Source of the DNA: Williamsia muralis NBRC 105860
Lineage (GTDB): Bacteria; Actinomycetota; Actinomycetes; Mycobacteriales; Mycobacteriaceae
Direction: 5' to 3'
Assembly: GCF_001598915.1 (NCBI RefSeq)
Contig: NZ_BDAP01000005.1
Location: forward strand, 186,001-250,000
Length of the DNA: 64,000 bases
In this document: positions 37,588 through 48,320 of the stretch, one piece after another
How the letters are laid out: each line of letters begins with the position of its first letter
Position numbering within the stretch: position 1 is the first letter of the stretch
Program-made: the position numbers and the translations under genes
Notes under the pieces: generated by a model
What the model saw: only the letters and a program-made list of their open reading frames with translations
Database searches by the model: none
Told to the model about the DNA's origin: nothing

Positions 37588-38313
37588 CTACTGGTGGTTG
37601 TAGAAACCGGTTTCGGCGATCTTCTTGCGATCCTCGGGCGAGACGTCGATGTCGGCAGGAGCCAGCAGGAACACCTTGGTGGCCACCTTGTCGAACGAGC
37701 CGTGCAGCGCGAACGCGAGACCGGCGGCGAAGTCGACGAGTCGCTTGGCGTCGGCGTTGCTCATCTCAACGAGATCCATGATCACGGGGCTACCGTCGCG
37801 GAACCGCTCGCCGATCGTGCGCGCCTCGGCATAGCTGCTGGGCCGAAGGGTGGTGATCTTGCCGAGCGGGTTGCCCTCTTCGAAGACCCGGTCGAGTTCT
37901 GCGCGCGGGTCGATGGCGAGGGCGCCACGGGTGGAGGGGCCACCGACTGCGGAGGGCCGGGTGCCGACCGTGCGCGTGGCGAGCGGTTCGAGGCGGCCGG
38001 TCATCCGTGCCGGCGCGGGGGCAGCAGCGTAACGGTCGATCGATTCGAACTGCGGGCGCCGGGCGCCGGCGTAGGCGTACTCGGGAACGCGCTCGTATTC
38101 ACCGTCACGGAAGTCGGCTTCGCGGTAGTCGCGGTCGTCCACGTCGTCGCGGTACTCGGCGCGGTAATCGCCTTCGCGGAAGTCGGGCTCGTCGCGGTAG
38201 TCGCGCTCGTAGCGGCGCGACCGCGCGGGAGCGGGATCGTCCAGGTAGTCGTCTTCGTAGTCACCGGGAGGGACCATGCCGAAGTACGCCTTGAACTTGT
38301 GGATGGTGCTCAT
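37588..38313 (-). CDS. sepF: Cell division protein SepF
   Basis: SepF tethers FtsZ to the membrane and is the main FtsZ anchor in actinobacteria, which lack FtsA (241 aa). The N-terminal amphipathic helix MSTIHKFKAYFGMV is followed by a long charged linker rich in RDYR, EYRD and DFRE units (30-75), and the globular SepF domain from about 150 (ITTLRPSSYAEARTIGERFR, GSPVIMDLVEMSNADAKRLV, ALHGSFDKVATKVFLLAPAD). A GAAAGAGGAA site precedes the ATG. It is longer than Bacillus SepF because of the linker. Confidence 0.94.
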   Translation of the reverse strand: MSTIHKFKAYFGMVPPGDYEDDYLDDPAPARSRRYERDYRDEPDFREGDYRAEYRDDVDDRDYREADFRDGEYERVPEYAYAGARRPQFESIDRYAAAPAPARMTGRLEPLATRTVGTRPSAVGGPSTRGALAIDPRAELDRVFEEGNPLGKITTLRPSSYAEARTIGERFRDGSPVIMDLVEMSNADAKRLVDFAAGLAFALHGSFDKVATKVFLLAPADIDVSPEDRKKIAETGFYNHQ

Positions 38314-38372
38314 CGCAATTCCTCTTTCAGCCGCGGCCGGTACTCGACAACTCCTGCAGTCCTGTTGCCACT

Positions 38373-38408
38373 GTTAGTCATGTTGTCGCTGTTACTGATG
38401 TGACTAAC
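38373..38408. promoter_or_regulatory. Inverted repeat upstream of sepF
   Basis: GTTAGTCA (38373-38380) and TGACTAAC (38401-38408) are perfect 8-bp arms separated by 20 nt. They lie in the 97-bp gap between yggS and sepF, about 60 bp before the sepF start. They could be an operator with spaced half-sites or a hairpin; there is no direct evidence for either. Confidence 0.4.
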
Positions 38409-38410
38409 CG

Positions 38411-39172
38411 TTATGGCGAGATTAGCGGCCTGTCCCCCATGATCGCGGTACCGACACGCACGCAGGTTGATCCGTGTTGCACTGCGATCTCCAAGTCTCC
38501 CGACATACCCGCGGACAGCTCTCGCGCCTCGGGGTACTGCGCTACGAAATCGCGGTGGATGCGTGCTGACTCCGCCATCCAGCGGTCCGCCGAACCGTGC
38601 AGCGGAGCGATGACCATCAGCCCGCACAGAACCAAATTGGGTAGTTCGGCGATCGACTCGGCCAGCCCGGCGAGGTCGCTTTCCGCCACTCCCCCACGGC
38701 CTTTCGCCTCGTCATCATCTAGGCCGACCTGAATCAGCACCTCCAACGCGGCAGCGCGGTCACCATTGTCGAGGGCGACGCCGGTGGCGCGGTCGAGGGT
38801 GTGCGCCAACTTCAGGCTGTCCACCGAATGCACTCGATCAGCCCAGCGCGCAACGGACTTGGCCTTGTTGCGCTGCAGTTGACCGATCATGTGGAAGCGC
38901 AGATCCGTGCGGCCGGTGGCGGTTCGCACATCTTCGGCCTTCCGGCCGGCCTCGGGTTCCCGGGACTCACCGAACTCGGTGGCACCGGCCTCGATCAGCG
39001 CCAACACGTCCGCCGCAGGGAAGAACTTCGTCACCGGCAGCAGCGCGACATCGGCGGGAGAACGACCGGCCGCGACACACGCCTCGTCCACGCGCCGGCG
39101 GACGCCGGCCAGATTGGCCGCCAGTTGCGACGCCCGTGCAGGCGACACCGACTCCTGATCAGGCACTGCCAC
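38411..39172 (-). CDS. PLP homeostasis protein, YggS/PROSC family
   Basis: This is a cytosolic PLP-binding protein (253 aa, GTG start) that keeps free pyridoxal phosphate low; it has no known catalytic reaction. The PLP lysine is in LLPVTKFFPAADV near residue 47. FGESREPEAGRKAED and FHMIGQLQRNKAKSVARWAD are family motifs, and CVRVGTAIMGDR closes the barrel. It overlaps pgeF by 14 nt, and the pgeF-yggS order downstream of ftsZ is widely conserved (Rv2149c-Rv2148c). Confidence 0.93.
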   Translation of the reverse strand: MAVPDQESVSPARASQLAANLAGVRRRVDEACVAAGRSPADVALLPVTKFFPAADVLALIEAGATEFGESREPEAGRKAEDVRTATGRTDLRFHMIGQLQRNKAKSVARWADRVHSVDSLKLAHTLDRATGVALDNGDRAAALEVLIQVGLDDDEAKGRGGVAESDLAGLAESIAELPNLVLCGLMVIAPLHGSADRWMAESARIHRDFVAQYPEARELSAGMSGDLEIAVQHGSTCVRVGTAIMGDRPLISP

Positions 39173-39878
39173 TGTCCATCCAGATCACACAGGCCAGCCG
39201 GCCGGTGGGATTGTCGCGGCGATGACTGAAGAGCGCGGGGTCCTCGATGGTGCACCGCGGGTCCTCGGCCACCGCCGAGACGCCCGAGGACAGGAGCTGA
39301 CGGCGAATCCCGGCACGCAGGTCCAGTCCGGGAGTCCCCTTGGCGGTGCGGGTGGCGCTACCGGGGAGGTGCTTTTCGACATCTGCCTGCATCTGCGCGG
39401 GCACCTCGTACTGACGACCGCTGGCGGCGGGGCCGAGGAACGCGCCGATCCGGCTGACCTTGGCGCCGGCTTCCTCCATGGCCTCGAGCGTGCGGGGAAT
39501 GATCCCGATGCGCGCTCCGACCCGGCCGGCATGCACCGCGGCGATCACACCCGCCGTCTCGTCACTGAGCATCACCGGCACGCAATCAGCACTGAGGACG
39601 GCCAACGCAAGGTCGGGCGTGGTGGTGATCAACGCATCGGTGGCAGGCACTGCGCCCGTCACCGGCTCGTCCACCCGGGTCACGTTGCGGCTGTGGATCT
39701 GCTCCATCCACACCATGCGCGCCGGGTCCACGCCGATCTTCTCGGCGAGGCGAAGCCGATTGCGGCGCACCGCATCCGGATCGTCGCCCACATGATCACC
39801 GAGGTTGAACGACGCGTACGGACCGGTGGAGACACCACCGGACCGGGCGGTGACAACCCGCCTGATCCGTATCCCCAC
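39159..39878 (-). CDS. pgeF: Peptidoglycan editing factor PgeF (YfiH, polyphenol oxidase/laccase-domain family)
   Basis: This is a 239-aa protein of the YfiH/PgeF family, which removes misincorporated serine from UDP-MurNAc-peptides in E. coli (family knowledge); purine nucleosidase or oxidase activities are also reported. The metal-site residues are seen in VWMEQIHSRNV, LSADCVPVML, AVHAGRVG and EDPRCTIED...FSHRR. It starts at GTG 39878, 8 bp after ftsZ, and overlaps yggS. Being in the division cluster fits a cell wall quality role. Confidence 0.9.
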   Translation of the reverse strand: MGIRIRRVVTARSGGVSTGPYASFNLGDHVGDDPDAVRRNRLRLAEKIGVDPARMVWMEQIHSRNVTRVDEPVTGAVPATDALITTTPDLALAVLSADCVPVMLSDETAGVIAAVHAGRVGARIGIIPRTLEAMEEAGAKVSRIGAFLGPAASGRQYEVPAQMQADVEKHLPGSATRTAKGTPGLDLRAGIRRQLLSSGVSAVAEDPRCTIEDPALFSHRRDNPTGRLACVIWMDSGSA

Positions 39879-39886
39879 TACGGGGC

Positions 39887-41086
39887 TCAGCGCTTCATGA
39901 ACGGTGGGACATCCACCTCGTCGTCGGCCTCGTCGAGACCGTGAGCCGGACGCGACGAGCCGTTGCGCGACGAGCGATCGTCGGCGAAGGGGTCACCGGC
40001 GGGCACCTGCGCGAACAGCGGGTCACGCCGTTCGGTGGTGTTGCCACCGGCCGACACCGACCCGGCGCGTGCCGAACCGACCGAGCCACTCGTACGTGCT
40101 GCAGCAGTCGCAGCAGATTCGACGGGTTTGCGTGCGGGCGAACCACTGTCGAAGCCGGCGGCGATCACCGTCACCCGCACCTCGTCTCCGAGATTGTCGT
40201 CGATGACCGTGCCGAAGATGATGTTCGCGTCGATGTGTGCGGCTTCCTGCACCAGCGTCGCTGCCTCATTGATCTCGAACAGGCCGAGATCACTTCCGCC
40301 GGCGATCGAGATCAGCACGCCGTGAGCACCTTCCATGGAGGCCTCGAGCAACGGCGAGTTGATCGCCGACTCCGCGGCCTTGGTCGCCCGCGACTCTCCC
40401 CGCGCCGAACCGATGCCCATCAGGGCACTGCCCGCATTGCTCATCACACCTTTGACGTCGGCGAAGTCGACGTTGATCAGACCAGGCGTGGTGATCAGAT
40501 CGGTGATGCCCTGCACACCGTTGAGGAGAACCTCGTCGGCGCTGCGGAAGGCATCCATCAAACTGACTGCGGCATCACCCATCTGGAGCAGCCGGTCGTT
40601 GGGGATCACGATGAGGGTGTCGCATGATTCACGCAGTGCGGCGATACCGACCTCTGCCTGGCCACCACGACGCTTTCCCTCGAAGGAGAACGGGCGGGTC
40701 ACGACACCGACCGTGAGTGCACCCAGTTTGCGTGCGATGCTCGCGACGACAGGAGCGCCACCGGTTCCGGTACCGCCACCCTCACCCGCGGTCACGAACA
40801 CCATGTCGGCGCCCTTGATCAATTCCTCGATCTCATCTTTGGCATCTTCGGCGGCGCGGCGTCCCACCTCGGGATCGGCACCGGCGCCGAGGCCACGCGT
40901 GGAGTCGCGACCGACGTCGAGTTTGACGTCGGCGTCGCTCATCAGCAGGGCCTGTGCATCGGTGTTGATCGCGATGAACTCGACCCCCTTGAGGCCTTGT
41001 TCGATCATGCGGTTGACGGCATTGACTCCGCCGCCGCCAATACCGACGACCTTGATCACGGCAAGGTAGTTGTGCGGGGGCGTCAT
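39887..41086 (-). CDS. ftsZ: Cell division GTPase FtsZ
   Basis: FtsZ is the tubulin-like protein that forms the Z-ring (399 aa). The start ATG 41086, with GGAAGGCGAG upstream, gives [20 protein letters not shown], identical in form to mycobacterial FtsZ; the frame extends to 41140 without support. The GTP-binding glycine motif is [13 protein letters not shown] and the T7 loop is NVDFADVK. After a Ser/Ala-rich linker the C-terminal peptide [12 protein letters not shown] is conserved for SepF binding. A 203-bp gap upstream probably holds its own promoter. Confidence 0.96.
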   Translation of the reverse strand: MTPPHNYLAVIKVVGIGGGGVNAVNRMIEQGLKGVEFIAINTDAQALLMSDADVKLDVGRDSTRGLGAGADPEVGRRAAEDAKDEIEELIKGADMVFVTAGEGGGTGTGGAPVVASIARKLGALTVGVVTRPFSFEGKRRGGQAEVGIAALRESCDTLIVIPNDRLLQMGDAAVSLMDAFRSADEVLLNGVQGITDLITTPGLINVDFADVKGVMSNAGSALMGIGSARGESRATKAAESAINSPLLEASMEGAHGVLISIAGGSDLGLFEINEAATLVQEAAHIDANIIFGTVIDDNLGDEVRVTVIAAGFDSGSPARKPVESAATAAARTSGSVGSARAGSVSAGGNTTERRDPLFAQVPAGDPFADDRSSRNGSSRPAHGLDEADDEVDVPPFMKR

Positions 41087-41289
41087 AGCGCTCGCCTTCC
41101 TTTTGTTTCGATCCGAACCATCTGGCTCTGCTGCTCGCACCCACCGGGACGAAAACCCTCAACCTAAACCACAGGCTTAGAGTTATGTCAAGTAGTCACG
41201 TGCTGGGGGAAACGCTAGGCACCATCGGACTGTGGAGCCAGCAAGCGCTGCGGCGTGTCGCCAAGAACCGAAGAAATCGGGCTCGAAAT
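41087..41289. other. Intergenic region between ftsQ and ftsZ
   Basis: These 203 bp hold no gene and are the one sizeable break in the run from mraY to yggS, so a dedicated ftsZ promoter is likely, as known in mycobacteria and corynebacteria. I see no clear palindrome or SOS-like box. Confidence 0.45.
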
Positions 41290-42270
41290 CTACTTGAAGG
41301 TCGGATTCTGCGGGCTCGACACGTTGTACTCGGTGCCTTCCTGCCCCAGAACGTGCCGGAGTGTCTCCGCCTTTTCACCGTTGCGTTCGTCGTCGCCCCA
41401 CACCACGGTGCGATTGTCCTTGAGCTGCAGCACGATGTTCACCGGCGAGGTGACCTCGATACGGGCGACCTGATCGGCCACATAGGCGGGGACCCCGGTC
41501 ATCACACTGAGCGCCGCACGGGTCGAAGGATCTCCGGAACCGGGATTCGGCGTGACCAGTTCGGCCAGGCCCGGCGGTGGATCCTGTTGCGCGAACTCGA
41601 AGCCCAACTTGTCCATCAGATAACGCTTGCCGTCTCGCTCGGTGAAGACCACCGGCTGACGTTCGACCACGGAGACGGTGATGGTCGACGGATACTCGCG
41701 CTTGACCCGCACCGTGGCCACGCGCGGGATCATCGACACCCTCTGGGCCGCAGCTGCGGTGTCCACCTGCATCAGCGGCTCGCCCTTGGAAAGTGCTGCC
41801 GCGGCGACGATCTCCGGAGACTGCACAATCGAGTTACCGGTCACCTCGATGGTTCGAACCGACATCAGAGGAGAGAAATAGGCCACCGCCGTCAGTGCGA
41901 TCACCACCACGATGGCCCCCACTGTGAGCAGCAGTAGTCGCAGCCCACTGACACCCCGTGCGCGACGGGAGGCTCTGGCTCCTCGGCGAGGTTTGCGCGC
42001 GACCGCACCGGATCGGTCCGAGTCCACCGGCTCGTCGGGGTCGACCGGGTCACCGGGTTCACTTCCGATTCCACCACCGACCGTCACGTCGACCAGGTCG
42101 GTGAGGTCATCGGGTTCGGACTCATCGGGTTCGGTGAGGTCATCGGGCTCGGTCAGGTCGTCAGGGTGCGACTGTCCCTTCGGGTCCACCGGAACGCCGC
42201 GCGATCCCTTGGCATCTCGATGATCGCCACGTCTGCCCCTGCCCCGGTGGGGCCGGCGCCGCTCGCTCAT
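41290..42270 (-). CDS. ftsQ: Cell division protein FtsQ
   Basis: FtsQ is a bitopic divisome protein (326 aa). A long cytoplasmic N-terminus contains repeated [13 protein letters not shown] units (about 37-58) and basic clusters, then one membrane segment (about 110-132: [20 protein letters not shown]), a POTRA domain ([20 protein letters not shown]) and the FtsQ beta domain ([20 protein letters not shown]). The ATG overlaps the murC stop by 4 nt. It recruits later division proteins at the septum. Confidence 0.93.
   Translation of the reverse strand: MSERRRPHRGRGRRGDHRDAKGSRGVPVDPKGQSHPDDLTEPDDLTEPDESEPDDLTDLVDVTVGGGIGSEPGDPVDPDEPVDSDRSGAVARKPRRGARASRRARGVSGLRLLLLTVGAIVVVIALTAVAYFSPLMSVRTIEVTGNSIVQSPEIVAAAALSKGEPLMQVDTAAAAQRVSMIPRVATVRVKREYPSTITVSVVERQPVVFTERDGKRYLMDKLGFEFAQQDPPPGLAELVTPNPGSGDPSTRAALSVMTGVPAYVADQVARIEVTSPVNIVLQLKDNRTVVWGDDERNGEKAETLRHVLGQEGTEYNVSSPQNPTFK
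42099..42170. repeat. Degenerate tandem repeats in the ftsQ N-terminal coding region
   Basis: Related units of the form GGTGAGGTCATCGGG(T/C)TCG recur near 42100, 42132 and partly between and after them. They encode the acidic [13 protein letters not shown] repeats in the cytoplasmic tail of FtsQ. Confidence 0.7.
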
Positions 42271-43787
42271 CGGCCACCTTTCGGCGTCCCGCCATCAGCT
42301 CGGTGATGCCCCCGATCACGCAGAGCCTCCACGATCTCGGCGGCCTGCATCGTCACATCGCCGGCGCCGATGGTCAGGATCACGTCGTCGGGAGCAGCCA
42401 TGTCGGCGATCTGAGCGGGCAGCGCCGAGACATCGGGCTGAAAGGCAACGGGTTTGGTGATCTGGTCGGCGATGGTCAGACCCGAGATGCCCGGGATCGG
42501 TTCCTCCCGAGCACCGTAGACGTCGAGCACGATCACCTGGTCGGCGAGGCTCAGCGATTCGGCGAACTCACGGGCAAAGGTTTCGGTGCGCGAATACAGG
42601 TGCGGCTGGAATATCGCCACCACGCGACCGCCGTCTGCATCCACCATGTCCCGGGCCGCGGTGAGCACAGCGCGTACTTCGGTGGGGTGATGGGCGTAGT
42701 CGTCGAAGACGCGTATGCGTCCGACTCGGCCACGGAGCTGGAAACGACGGTGCACTCCGGCAAACCCCTCGACGCCCTCGATGACGCCCGAGACCGACGC
42801 CCCCAGACACACGCCCGCGATCATCGCGGCAATCGCGTTGAGCGCCATGTGTTTGCCGGGAACGGTCAGGATGATGGACCGCTCCTGCACATCGCCATCG
42901 ACATCGGTGAACCGCACCTTCGCGATGCCACCGCTGGCCCGGCTCTGCCATTCGAGCAACTGGACGGTGAGTCCCACGCCACCGGCCAGGTGCGCCTGGG
43001 TACCTTCGCCGTATCCGAGCACGGACACCCCACGCTCGGCCATCCGCGCAGCCACTCTGCCGGCCAGCGCAGCCGAGCCTGGATCGTCCAGGCACACGAT
43101 CAAAGCGCCACCGGGATTGATCCGGTCGGCGAAGTCATCGAAGACCTGCACATAGGCCTCGGTGGTCCCGAAGAAATCGAGATGGTCGGACTCCACGTTG
43201 GTCACGACCGCGACGTCCGGGCTGTACTGGAGCAGCGAGCCGTCGCTCTCGTCGGCTTCGGCGACGAACACGTCGCCGGAGCCGTGATAAGCGTTGGTAC
43301 CGGACTCGTTGAGCTCGCCCCCGACGGCGAACGACGGCTCGAAGCCGCAGTGCTGCAACGCGACAACGGCCATCGAAGTGGTGGATGTCTTTCCGTGGGT
43401 GCCCGCGATGAGCAGGTTGCGATGACCCTCCATGAGCGTCGCCAACACCGCCGGCCGCAGCAGCACCGGGATATCCAGTTCACGCGCGGCGACGAGTTCG
43501 GGATTTGTCTTCGGGATCGCCGCGAAGGTCGTGACGACCACGGTGGGCCCACCCTCGAGCAACTCGAGTGCCGACCGGTCGTGACCGATCTGAATCTTGG
43601 CACCGCGAGTCCGGAGATCGATGACAGTGCGTGACTCCTTGGCATCGCTACCCGACACCTGTCCCCCGCGCGCCAGCAGGATGCGCGCCAACCCGGACAT
43701 TCCGGCCCCACCGATACCGACCATGTGCACACGTGAGAGTTGCGGTGGCAGAGCCTGTTCGACGCCGGTGGTCGAGGTCTCGTTCAT
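42267..43787 (-). CDS. murC: UDP-N-acetylmuramate--L-alanine ligase
   Basis: MurC adds L-Ala to UDP-MurNAc, the first amino acid of the stem peptide. It is 506 aa; ATG 43787 overlaps the murG stop by 4 nt (the frame is open to 44174 only as an antisense-like extension). The Rossmann motif [20 protein letters not shown] lies at the N-terminus, the ATP loop is [12 protein letters not shown], and the C-terminal domain includes [16 protein letters not shown]. All three Mur ligase domains are present. Confidence 0.95.
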   Translation of the reverse strand: MNETSTTGVEQALPPQLSRVHMVGIGGAGMSGLARILLARGGQVSGSDAKESRTVIDLRTRGAKIQIGHDRSALELLEGGPTVVVTTFAAIPKTNPELVAARELDIPVLLRPAVLATLMEGHRNLLIAGTHGKTSTTSMAVVALQHCGFEPSFAVGGELNESGTNAYHGSGDVFVAEADESDGSLLQYSPDVAVVTNVESDHLDFFGTTEAYVQVFDDFADRINPGGALIVCLDDPGSAALAGRVAARMAERGVSVLGYGEGTQAHLAGGVGLTVQLLEWQSRASGGIAKVRFTDVDGDVQERSIILTVPGKHMALNAIAAMIAGVCLGASVSGVIEGVEGFAGVHRRFQLRGRVGRIRVFDDYAHHPTEVRAVLTAARDMVDADGGRVVAIFQPHLYSRTETFAREFAESLSLADQVIVLDVYGAREEPIPGISGLTIADQITKPVAFQPDVSALPAQIADMAAPDDVILTIGAGDVTMQAAEIVEALRDRGHHRADGGTPKGGR

Positions 43788-44947
43788 GTCGACCCCCCGG
43801 AGCGATGCGCCTGCGCGAGCTCGATGCCGGCCCGAGCCACGGCCTGGGCCGCACCCCGAGCTCCTGCGCCCGCCGCGGCCTTCGACATCGCGGCCAGCCG
43901 GCCGGGATCGGTCAGCAGGGGTGGAATGGTGCGGGCCACGTAGTCGGGCGTGAGATCGGCGTCGTCGACCAAGATCCCGCCACCGGCCGACACCAGCGGT
44001 GCCGCGTTCAACCGCTGCTCCCCATTGCCATGTGGCAGGGGCACGTAGACCGCGGGGAGTCCGGTCGCCGACACCTCGGCAACCGTCATCGCTCCCGATC
44101 GACAGATCGCCAGGTCTGCGGCGGCGTACGCCAGATCCATCCGCGAGATGTACGGCAGCGCCACGTAGGGACACTCGGCCTCGAACGGTTCGAGCGTGTT
44201 CTTCTTGCCGTAAGCGTGCAATACACCGATCTTGTTGTCCGCCAACACCTGAGCGGCACCCCGCACCGCAGTGTTCAAACTCAGGGCGCCCTGCGATCCA
44301 CCGAACACCAACAGCGTCGGCGCATCAGGGTCCAGCCCGAAGAACTCACGGGCCTGCGCACGAAGACCTGCGCGGTCCAGATCCGAGATCGATGCCCGCA
44401 CCGGAATGCCGACGACTTCGGCATCCAAACCCGAGCCGGGCACGGCGGCGAGCACCCGCTGTGCCAGCCGAGCGCCGACCTTGTTGGCCACGCCTGCACG
44501 TGCATTGGCCTCGTGGATGACCACCGGCACCCGCCGCGAACGCGGGCGCATCCGGGCAGCGATATAGGCGGGCAGGGCCACGTATCCGCCGAATCCGATC
44601 ACCACATCGGCGTTCACCTCGTCGAGAACTCGACGGGTGGCCGCCACCGACGCGCGAAGCCGTAGCGGCAGCCTGGCCAGATCGGCGTTGGGCTTGCGGG
44701 GCAACGGGACGGGCGGGATCAGTTCGAGCCGGTAGCCACGCTCTGGGACCAGAGTGGTCTCCAGACCGCGAGCGGTGCCGAGCGCTGTGACCTCGATACT
44801 CGGATCGAGGTCGCGCACGGCATCGGCGACAGCCATCGCCGGCTCGATGTGTCCGGCGGTCCCACCGCCTGCGACGACGATCGACAACGGACGGGTCGAC
44901 TCACTCACTTCGGGTACCGCCGCAGATGCGGGTCCGGTCACCGCCAC
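43784..44947 (-). CDS. murG: UDP-GlcNAc--lipid I GlcNAc transferase
   Basis: MurG adds GlcNAc to lipid I to make lipid II on the inner membrane face (387 aa, GTG start, overlapping ftsW by 10 nt). The glycine-rich donor and acceptor loops are [20 protein letters not shown] and [15 protein letters not shown], with [16 protein letters not shown] between and [13 protein letters not shown] near the UDP-GlcNAc site. Fold is GT-B. The extra N-terminal 20 residues before [10 protein letters not shown] are poorly conserved. Confidence 0.95.
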   Translation of the reverse strand: MAVTGPASAAVPEVSESTRPLSIVVAGGGTAGHIEPAMAVADAVRDLDPSIEVTALGTARGLETTLVPERGYRLELIPPVPLPRKPNADLARLPLRLRASVAATRRVLDEVNADVVIGFGGYVALPAYIAARMRPRSRRVPVVIHEANARAGVANKVGARLAQRVLAAVPGSGLDAEVVGIPVRASISDLDRAGLRAQAREFFGLDPDAPTLLVFGGSQGALSLNTAVRGAAQVLADNKIGVLHAYGKKNTLEPFEAECPYVALPYISRMDLAYAAADLAICRSGAMTVAEVSATGLPAVYVPLPHGNGEQRLNAAPLVSAGGGILVDDADLTPDYVARTIPPLLTDPGRLAAMSKAAAGAGARGAAQAVARAGIELAQAHRSGGST

Positions 44948-46839
44948 CGTTCCGGATCCCGGTAACGCGGTGCCGGGGTGCTCCCACGGCGAGGATCTTG
45001 TTGCTGACGCTGTCGGGCATACGGGTCATTCTTGCGCAGGGGCCGGGCCCGTGTCTGCGGTGGGCTGGCGGCCGAGGCATCTGCAGGCTTGCGCAGGGGC
45101 CGAGCCCGTGTCTGCGGTGGGCTGGCGGCCGAGGCATCCGCAGGCTTGCGCAGGGGCCGAGCCCGTGTCTGCGGTGGGCTGGCGGTACCGCCATATCCCC
45201 AGTCCTGCTGCCTCGGCACCCCACGCCCGCGCCTGGTCCGCTGTGGTGGCGGGTAACTGCGTGGCGGCTGCGTACCGCGCGTCCGACGTCGGGCGGGTTC
45301 GGCGACCGCGGCCCTGCGGGCGCGGGTGGCCGGGCGTGAATCCTGCTTACCCCGGCGACGATCGAGTCGTTCGCGGAGCACCTCGGCGCGGGTCTGTGAA
45401 TACGGAACCGGATTGGGCAGTCGCAACATGCGGCCGAAACGGCCATCTCCCCCGGCAGCCAACGCGGCAACCGCCTCGGGTTCGTGTCGTGCGGCGTTGG
45501 CGAGCAGGCCGAACATCACCAACGTGGTGAACGTGGATGTGCCACCGGCCGACAACAGGGGCAGCTGGATACCGGTGACCGGCAGGAGGCCGACAACGTA
45601 GCCGATGTTGATCAGTGCCTGGGCAGTGACCAGCACGGTGATGGTTGCGGTCAGCAGCCGCAGGAACGGGTCCACCGAGCGCGTGGCGATGCGCAGACCC
45701 ACGTACGCGAGAAGTCCGAACAGGAGCAGGACAACAACGCCACCGATTAGTCCGAGCTCCTCGCCGATGATCGCGAAGATGAAGTCGTTGTGGGCGTTCG
45801 GGAGGTAGTTCCATTTGGCGCGACTCTGGCCGAGTCCTTCACCGAAGACACCCCCATTGGCGAGGGCGTAGCCTGCCTGTCGCGCTTGATATCCCGCGCC
45901 CTGCGGGTCGTCGATGTGTCCGAGGAAGCTCTGCACGCGCTCACTTCGGTACCCGGCGGTCATCGCCAGGACACCGGCCGCGACCACACCGGTGGCGGCA
46001 AATGACAAGAACACCTTCACCGGCAGGCCGGCAAACCACAGCAGCGCACCGACGATGACCGCGATGGTGATGGTGGTACTGAGGTTCGGCTCGAGGATGA
46101 TGAGCACGCATACCAAGAAGGAGACCGGAATCAGCGGGACCAGCAATTCGCGAAGCGATGCGTTGTCACGCCGACGCGACGCCAGCAGATGAGCGCCCCA
46201 AACACACAGGGCCACTTTGGCGAGTTCGGACGGTTGGACCGACAAGCCACCGACGGTGAACCACCGCCGCGAACCCTGGACCAGGCTGCCGATGCCCGGC
46301 ACCAGAACGAGCATGAGCATGATCGTCGCGACGATCATGGCGGGCGCAGCCAACCTGCGCATCAACCTGATCGGCATCCGGACGGCGAAGTAGAACAGCA
46401 CCACACCGAGCGCGGCGAACACCAGCTGCGTGGTGAACAGCCCATAGGACGATCCGGTCTTCGAGTACCCCTCGACCGAGGAGGCCGACAACACCATCAC
46501 CAGACCGAACGAGGTCAACAGCACGGTCAGCGTGACAATGAGATGGAATGAGGCGAGCGGGCGGCTCAGGACTCCGGAGATCGCCGTGACTACGTTTCCG
46601 ATGCCTTCGGCGAACGTGATGACCCTGCGTTCGGGACGCCTGCGGGTGGTCGACGCACCGGCCGCCGGCTTGTCGTCGGCTACCGAATCCGTTCCGGCAG
46701 AATCTTTCTCATCGGTCGCTGATTCGGACTCCGCGCCGTCGGCATCGGCGGCCTCGTCGAACGCCGAGTCTTCGGCGGCCTGATCGTCGGGCGAGCGCCC
46801 GGTTGTTGTGGGTTCTTCGGGATCGAGTCCGCGGGGCAT
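44938..46839 (-). CDS. ftsW: Septal peptidoglycan polymerase FtsW with long basic C-terminal tail
   Basis: FtsW is the SEDS glycosyltransferase that polymerises septal peptidoglycan with PbpB (633 aa). A 90-residue acidic N-terminus is followed by about ten membrane segments (about 95-465). SEDS signatures include [20 protein letters not shown] and [20 protein letters not shown]. The C-terminal 150 residues are Arg/Pro-rich and contain three tandem copies of a 19-residue unit with TRARPLRK. Start overlaps the murD stop by one base. The tail is much longer than in E. coli FtsW; in mycobacteria the tail binds FtsZ. Confidence 0.94.
   Translation of the reverse strand: MPRGLDPEEPTTTGRSPDDQAAEDSAFDEAADADGAESESATDEKDSAGTDSVADDKPAAGASTTRRRPERRVITFAEGIGNVVTAISGVLSRPLASFHLIVTLTVLLTSFGLVMVLSASSVEGYSKTGSSYGLFTTQLVFAALGVVLFYFAVRMPIRLMRRLAAPAMIVATIMLMLVLVPGIGSLVQGSRRWFTVGGLSVQPSELAKVALCVWGAHLLASRRRDNASLRELLVPLIPVSFLVCVLIILEPNLSTTITIAVIVGALLWFAGLPVKVFLSFAATGVVAAGVLAMTAGYRSERVQSFLGHIDDPQGAGYQARQAGYALANGGVFGEGLGQSRAKWNYLPNAHNDFIFAIIGEELGLIGGVVVLLLFGLLAYVGLRIATRSVDPFLRLLTATITVLVTAQALINIGYVVGLLPVTGIQLPLLSAGGTSTFTTLVMFGLLANAARHEPEAVAALAAGGDGRFGRMLRLPNPVPYSQTRAEVLRERLDRRRGKQDSRPATRARRAAVAEPARRRTRGTQPPRSYPPPQRTRRGRGVPRQQDWGYGGTASPPQTRARPLRKPADASAASPPQTRARPLRKPADASAASPPQTRARPLRKNDPYARQRQQQDPRRGSTPAPRYRDPERWR
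45031..45185. repeat. Tandem 57-bp repeats encoding the FtsW tail
   Basis: Two full 57-bp units (45031-45087, 45088-45144) and a third of 41 bp (45145-45185) are nearly identical, starting CTTGCGCAGGGGCCG. Each encodes 19 residues including [17 protein letters not shown] on the minus strand. Three is a multiple-safe frame, so copy number could change by slippage without a frameshift. Confidence 0.9.
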
Positions 46840-48320
46840 CAGGATGCCCCCAACACACGCGCACCCGGCAGGGCGCGAGCGCTGGCGGCGAAGGCATCAC
46901 CACGGACCCCGTAACCGGCGAACATGTCGAGTGAGGCCGCGGCGGGAGCCAGCAGGACCGCGTCCGGTGTGTCCGGGTCGGCAACGCACATCTCCCAGGC
47001 GGCGCGCACCGCCCTGGCCATGACGGCAGTGGGGTCAGCAGTGTTCACCGCCCCATCTTCCCCTGTTACTACTGTGACTGTTGGTACCAGAGGGGCGTGT
47101 CGTGTCATTGCGTCGGCAATGATGTCGCGATCGGCTCCGATGATCACCACCCCGGCGAGCCGATCGCGAACCGCGACGACGAGGTCGTCCACCGAAGCCC
47201 CCTTGAGGAGCCCTCCGGCCAGCCACACAACCCGGCGATGTCCCCTGATGGATGCGAGCGCGGCGTGAGGGTTGGTGGCCTTGGAATCGTCGATGAAGGT
47301 CGTGGAGTCGATGACCGCAACCGGTGTGCTGCGATGACCGCCGACGGTGAACGATTCGAGCCCGGCTTCCACGGCCTCTGGTCCGACACCGATGGCCCGG
47401 CACAGCGCTGCGGCAGCCAGAGCATTCAACTGTCCCGACGGCCCGGTCGGCCGGACCTTGTCCAAGGCGATCAACGCGACAACTGAGTTGTCGCCACTCT
47501 CGTCCCAGTCCACCCGATCAACGAGTTGTCCGTTGGAGACCCCGAGTTCGCCGGGGTGCGGGGTGCCGAGCCGGAACCCCACGGTCCGCGCACCTTCAGA
47601 GGTGGCGGCAAGGATGCCGGCGACCGGGTCATCGAGCCCCACAACGGCAATCGGCCCGGACAACGCAACCGACTTCGCCTTGATGTAGGCCGACATGGAA
47701 CCGTGCCAGTCGAGGTGATCTTCGGCGATGTTGAGCACGGCACCTGCGGTCGGCCGCACCGATGGCGCCCAGTACAGCTGGAACGACGAGAGTTCAACCG
47801 CCAGGACGTCCGACCGCGGCTCGGCCACCAGGGCATCGAGCACCGGCAGGCCGATGTTGCCGCACGCGCTCACCGACGCGCCCGCAGCGGTCATGATGGC
47901 CTCGACCATGCCGGTGGTGGTGGTCTTGCCGTTGGTCCCGGTCACCACGAGCCATTGCCGCGGCGGTCCGGTGATGCCGGACCGATCGACGTGCCAGGCC
48001 AGTTCGACCTCACCCCACACGGGTAGACCGGCATCCGCCGCGGCGACCAGCATCGGATTGTCAGGACGAAAGCCCGGAGAGGTGACCACAAGATCGAAGT
48101 CATCAACCCACGCCTCCCGCGCGAGGATCTCGTCCACCGTGGATGCCGCGGCTCCGAGATCCACGAGTGGACGTGTGGCCTTGCTGTTGTTGTCGCACAC
48201 CGTCACCGATGTGCCCTGGCCGAGCAGGAACCGGATCGCAGAGGCACCGGCGATCCCGGCACCTGCCACCAGGACGCGTTGTCCCCACGGCGTGCCGGTG
48301 CCGGAAGCGGGCACGGTCAT
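46839..48320 (-). CDS. murD: UDP-N-acetylmuramoylalanine--D-glutamate ligase
   Basis: MurD adds D-Glu to UDP-MurNAc-L-Ala (493 aa). ATG 48320 overlaps the mraY stop by 4 nt. The N-terminal Rossmann-like part is [20 protein letters not shown], the ATP loop [14 protein letters not shown], and the C-terminal domain contains [17 protein letters not shown]. Domain order and length are normal for actinobacterial MurD. Confidence 0.95.
   Translation of the reverse strand: MTVPASGTGTPWGQRVLVAGAGIAGASAIRFLLGQGTSVTVCDNNSKATRPLVDLGAAASTVDEILAREAWVDDFDLVVTSPGFRPDNPMLVAAADAGLPVWGEVELAWHVDRSGITGPPRQWLVVTGTNGKTTTTGMVEAIMTAAGASVSACGNIGLPVLDALVAEPRSDVLAVELSSFQLYWAPSVRPTAGAVLNIAEDHLDWHGSMSAYIKAKSVALSGPIAVVGLDDPVAGILAATSEGARTVGFRLGTPHPGELGVSNGQLVDRVDWDESGDNSVVALIALDKVRPTGPSGQLNALAAAALCRAIGVGPEAVEAGLESFTVGGHRSTPVAVIDSTTFIDDSKATNPHAALASIRGHRRVVWLAGGLLKGASVDDLVVAVRDRLAGVVIIGADRDIIADAMTRHAPLVPTVTVVTGEDGAVNTADPTAVMARAVRAAWEMCVADPDTPDAVLLAPAAASLDMFAGYGVRGDAFAASARALPGARVLGAS

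Noticed and set aside
42303-43634. 443-codon plus-strand frame opposite murC
   Set aside because: It is a shadow of murC with His/Val/Gly-rich shadow composition and no domain.
45031-45185. Tandem repeats considered as a CRISPR array
   Set aside because: The units are contiguous, with no unique spacers, and encode an in-frame protein repeat.
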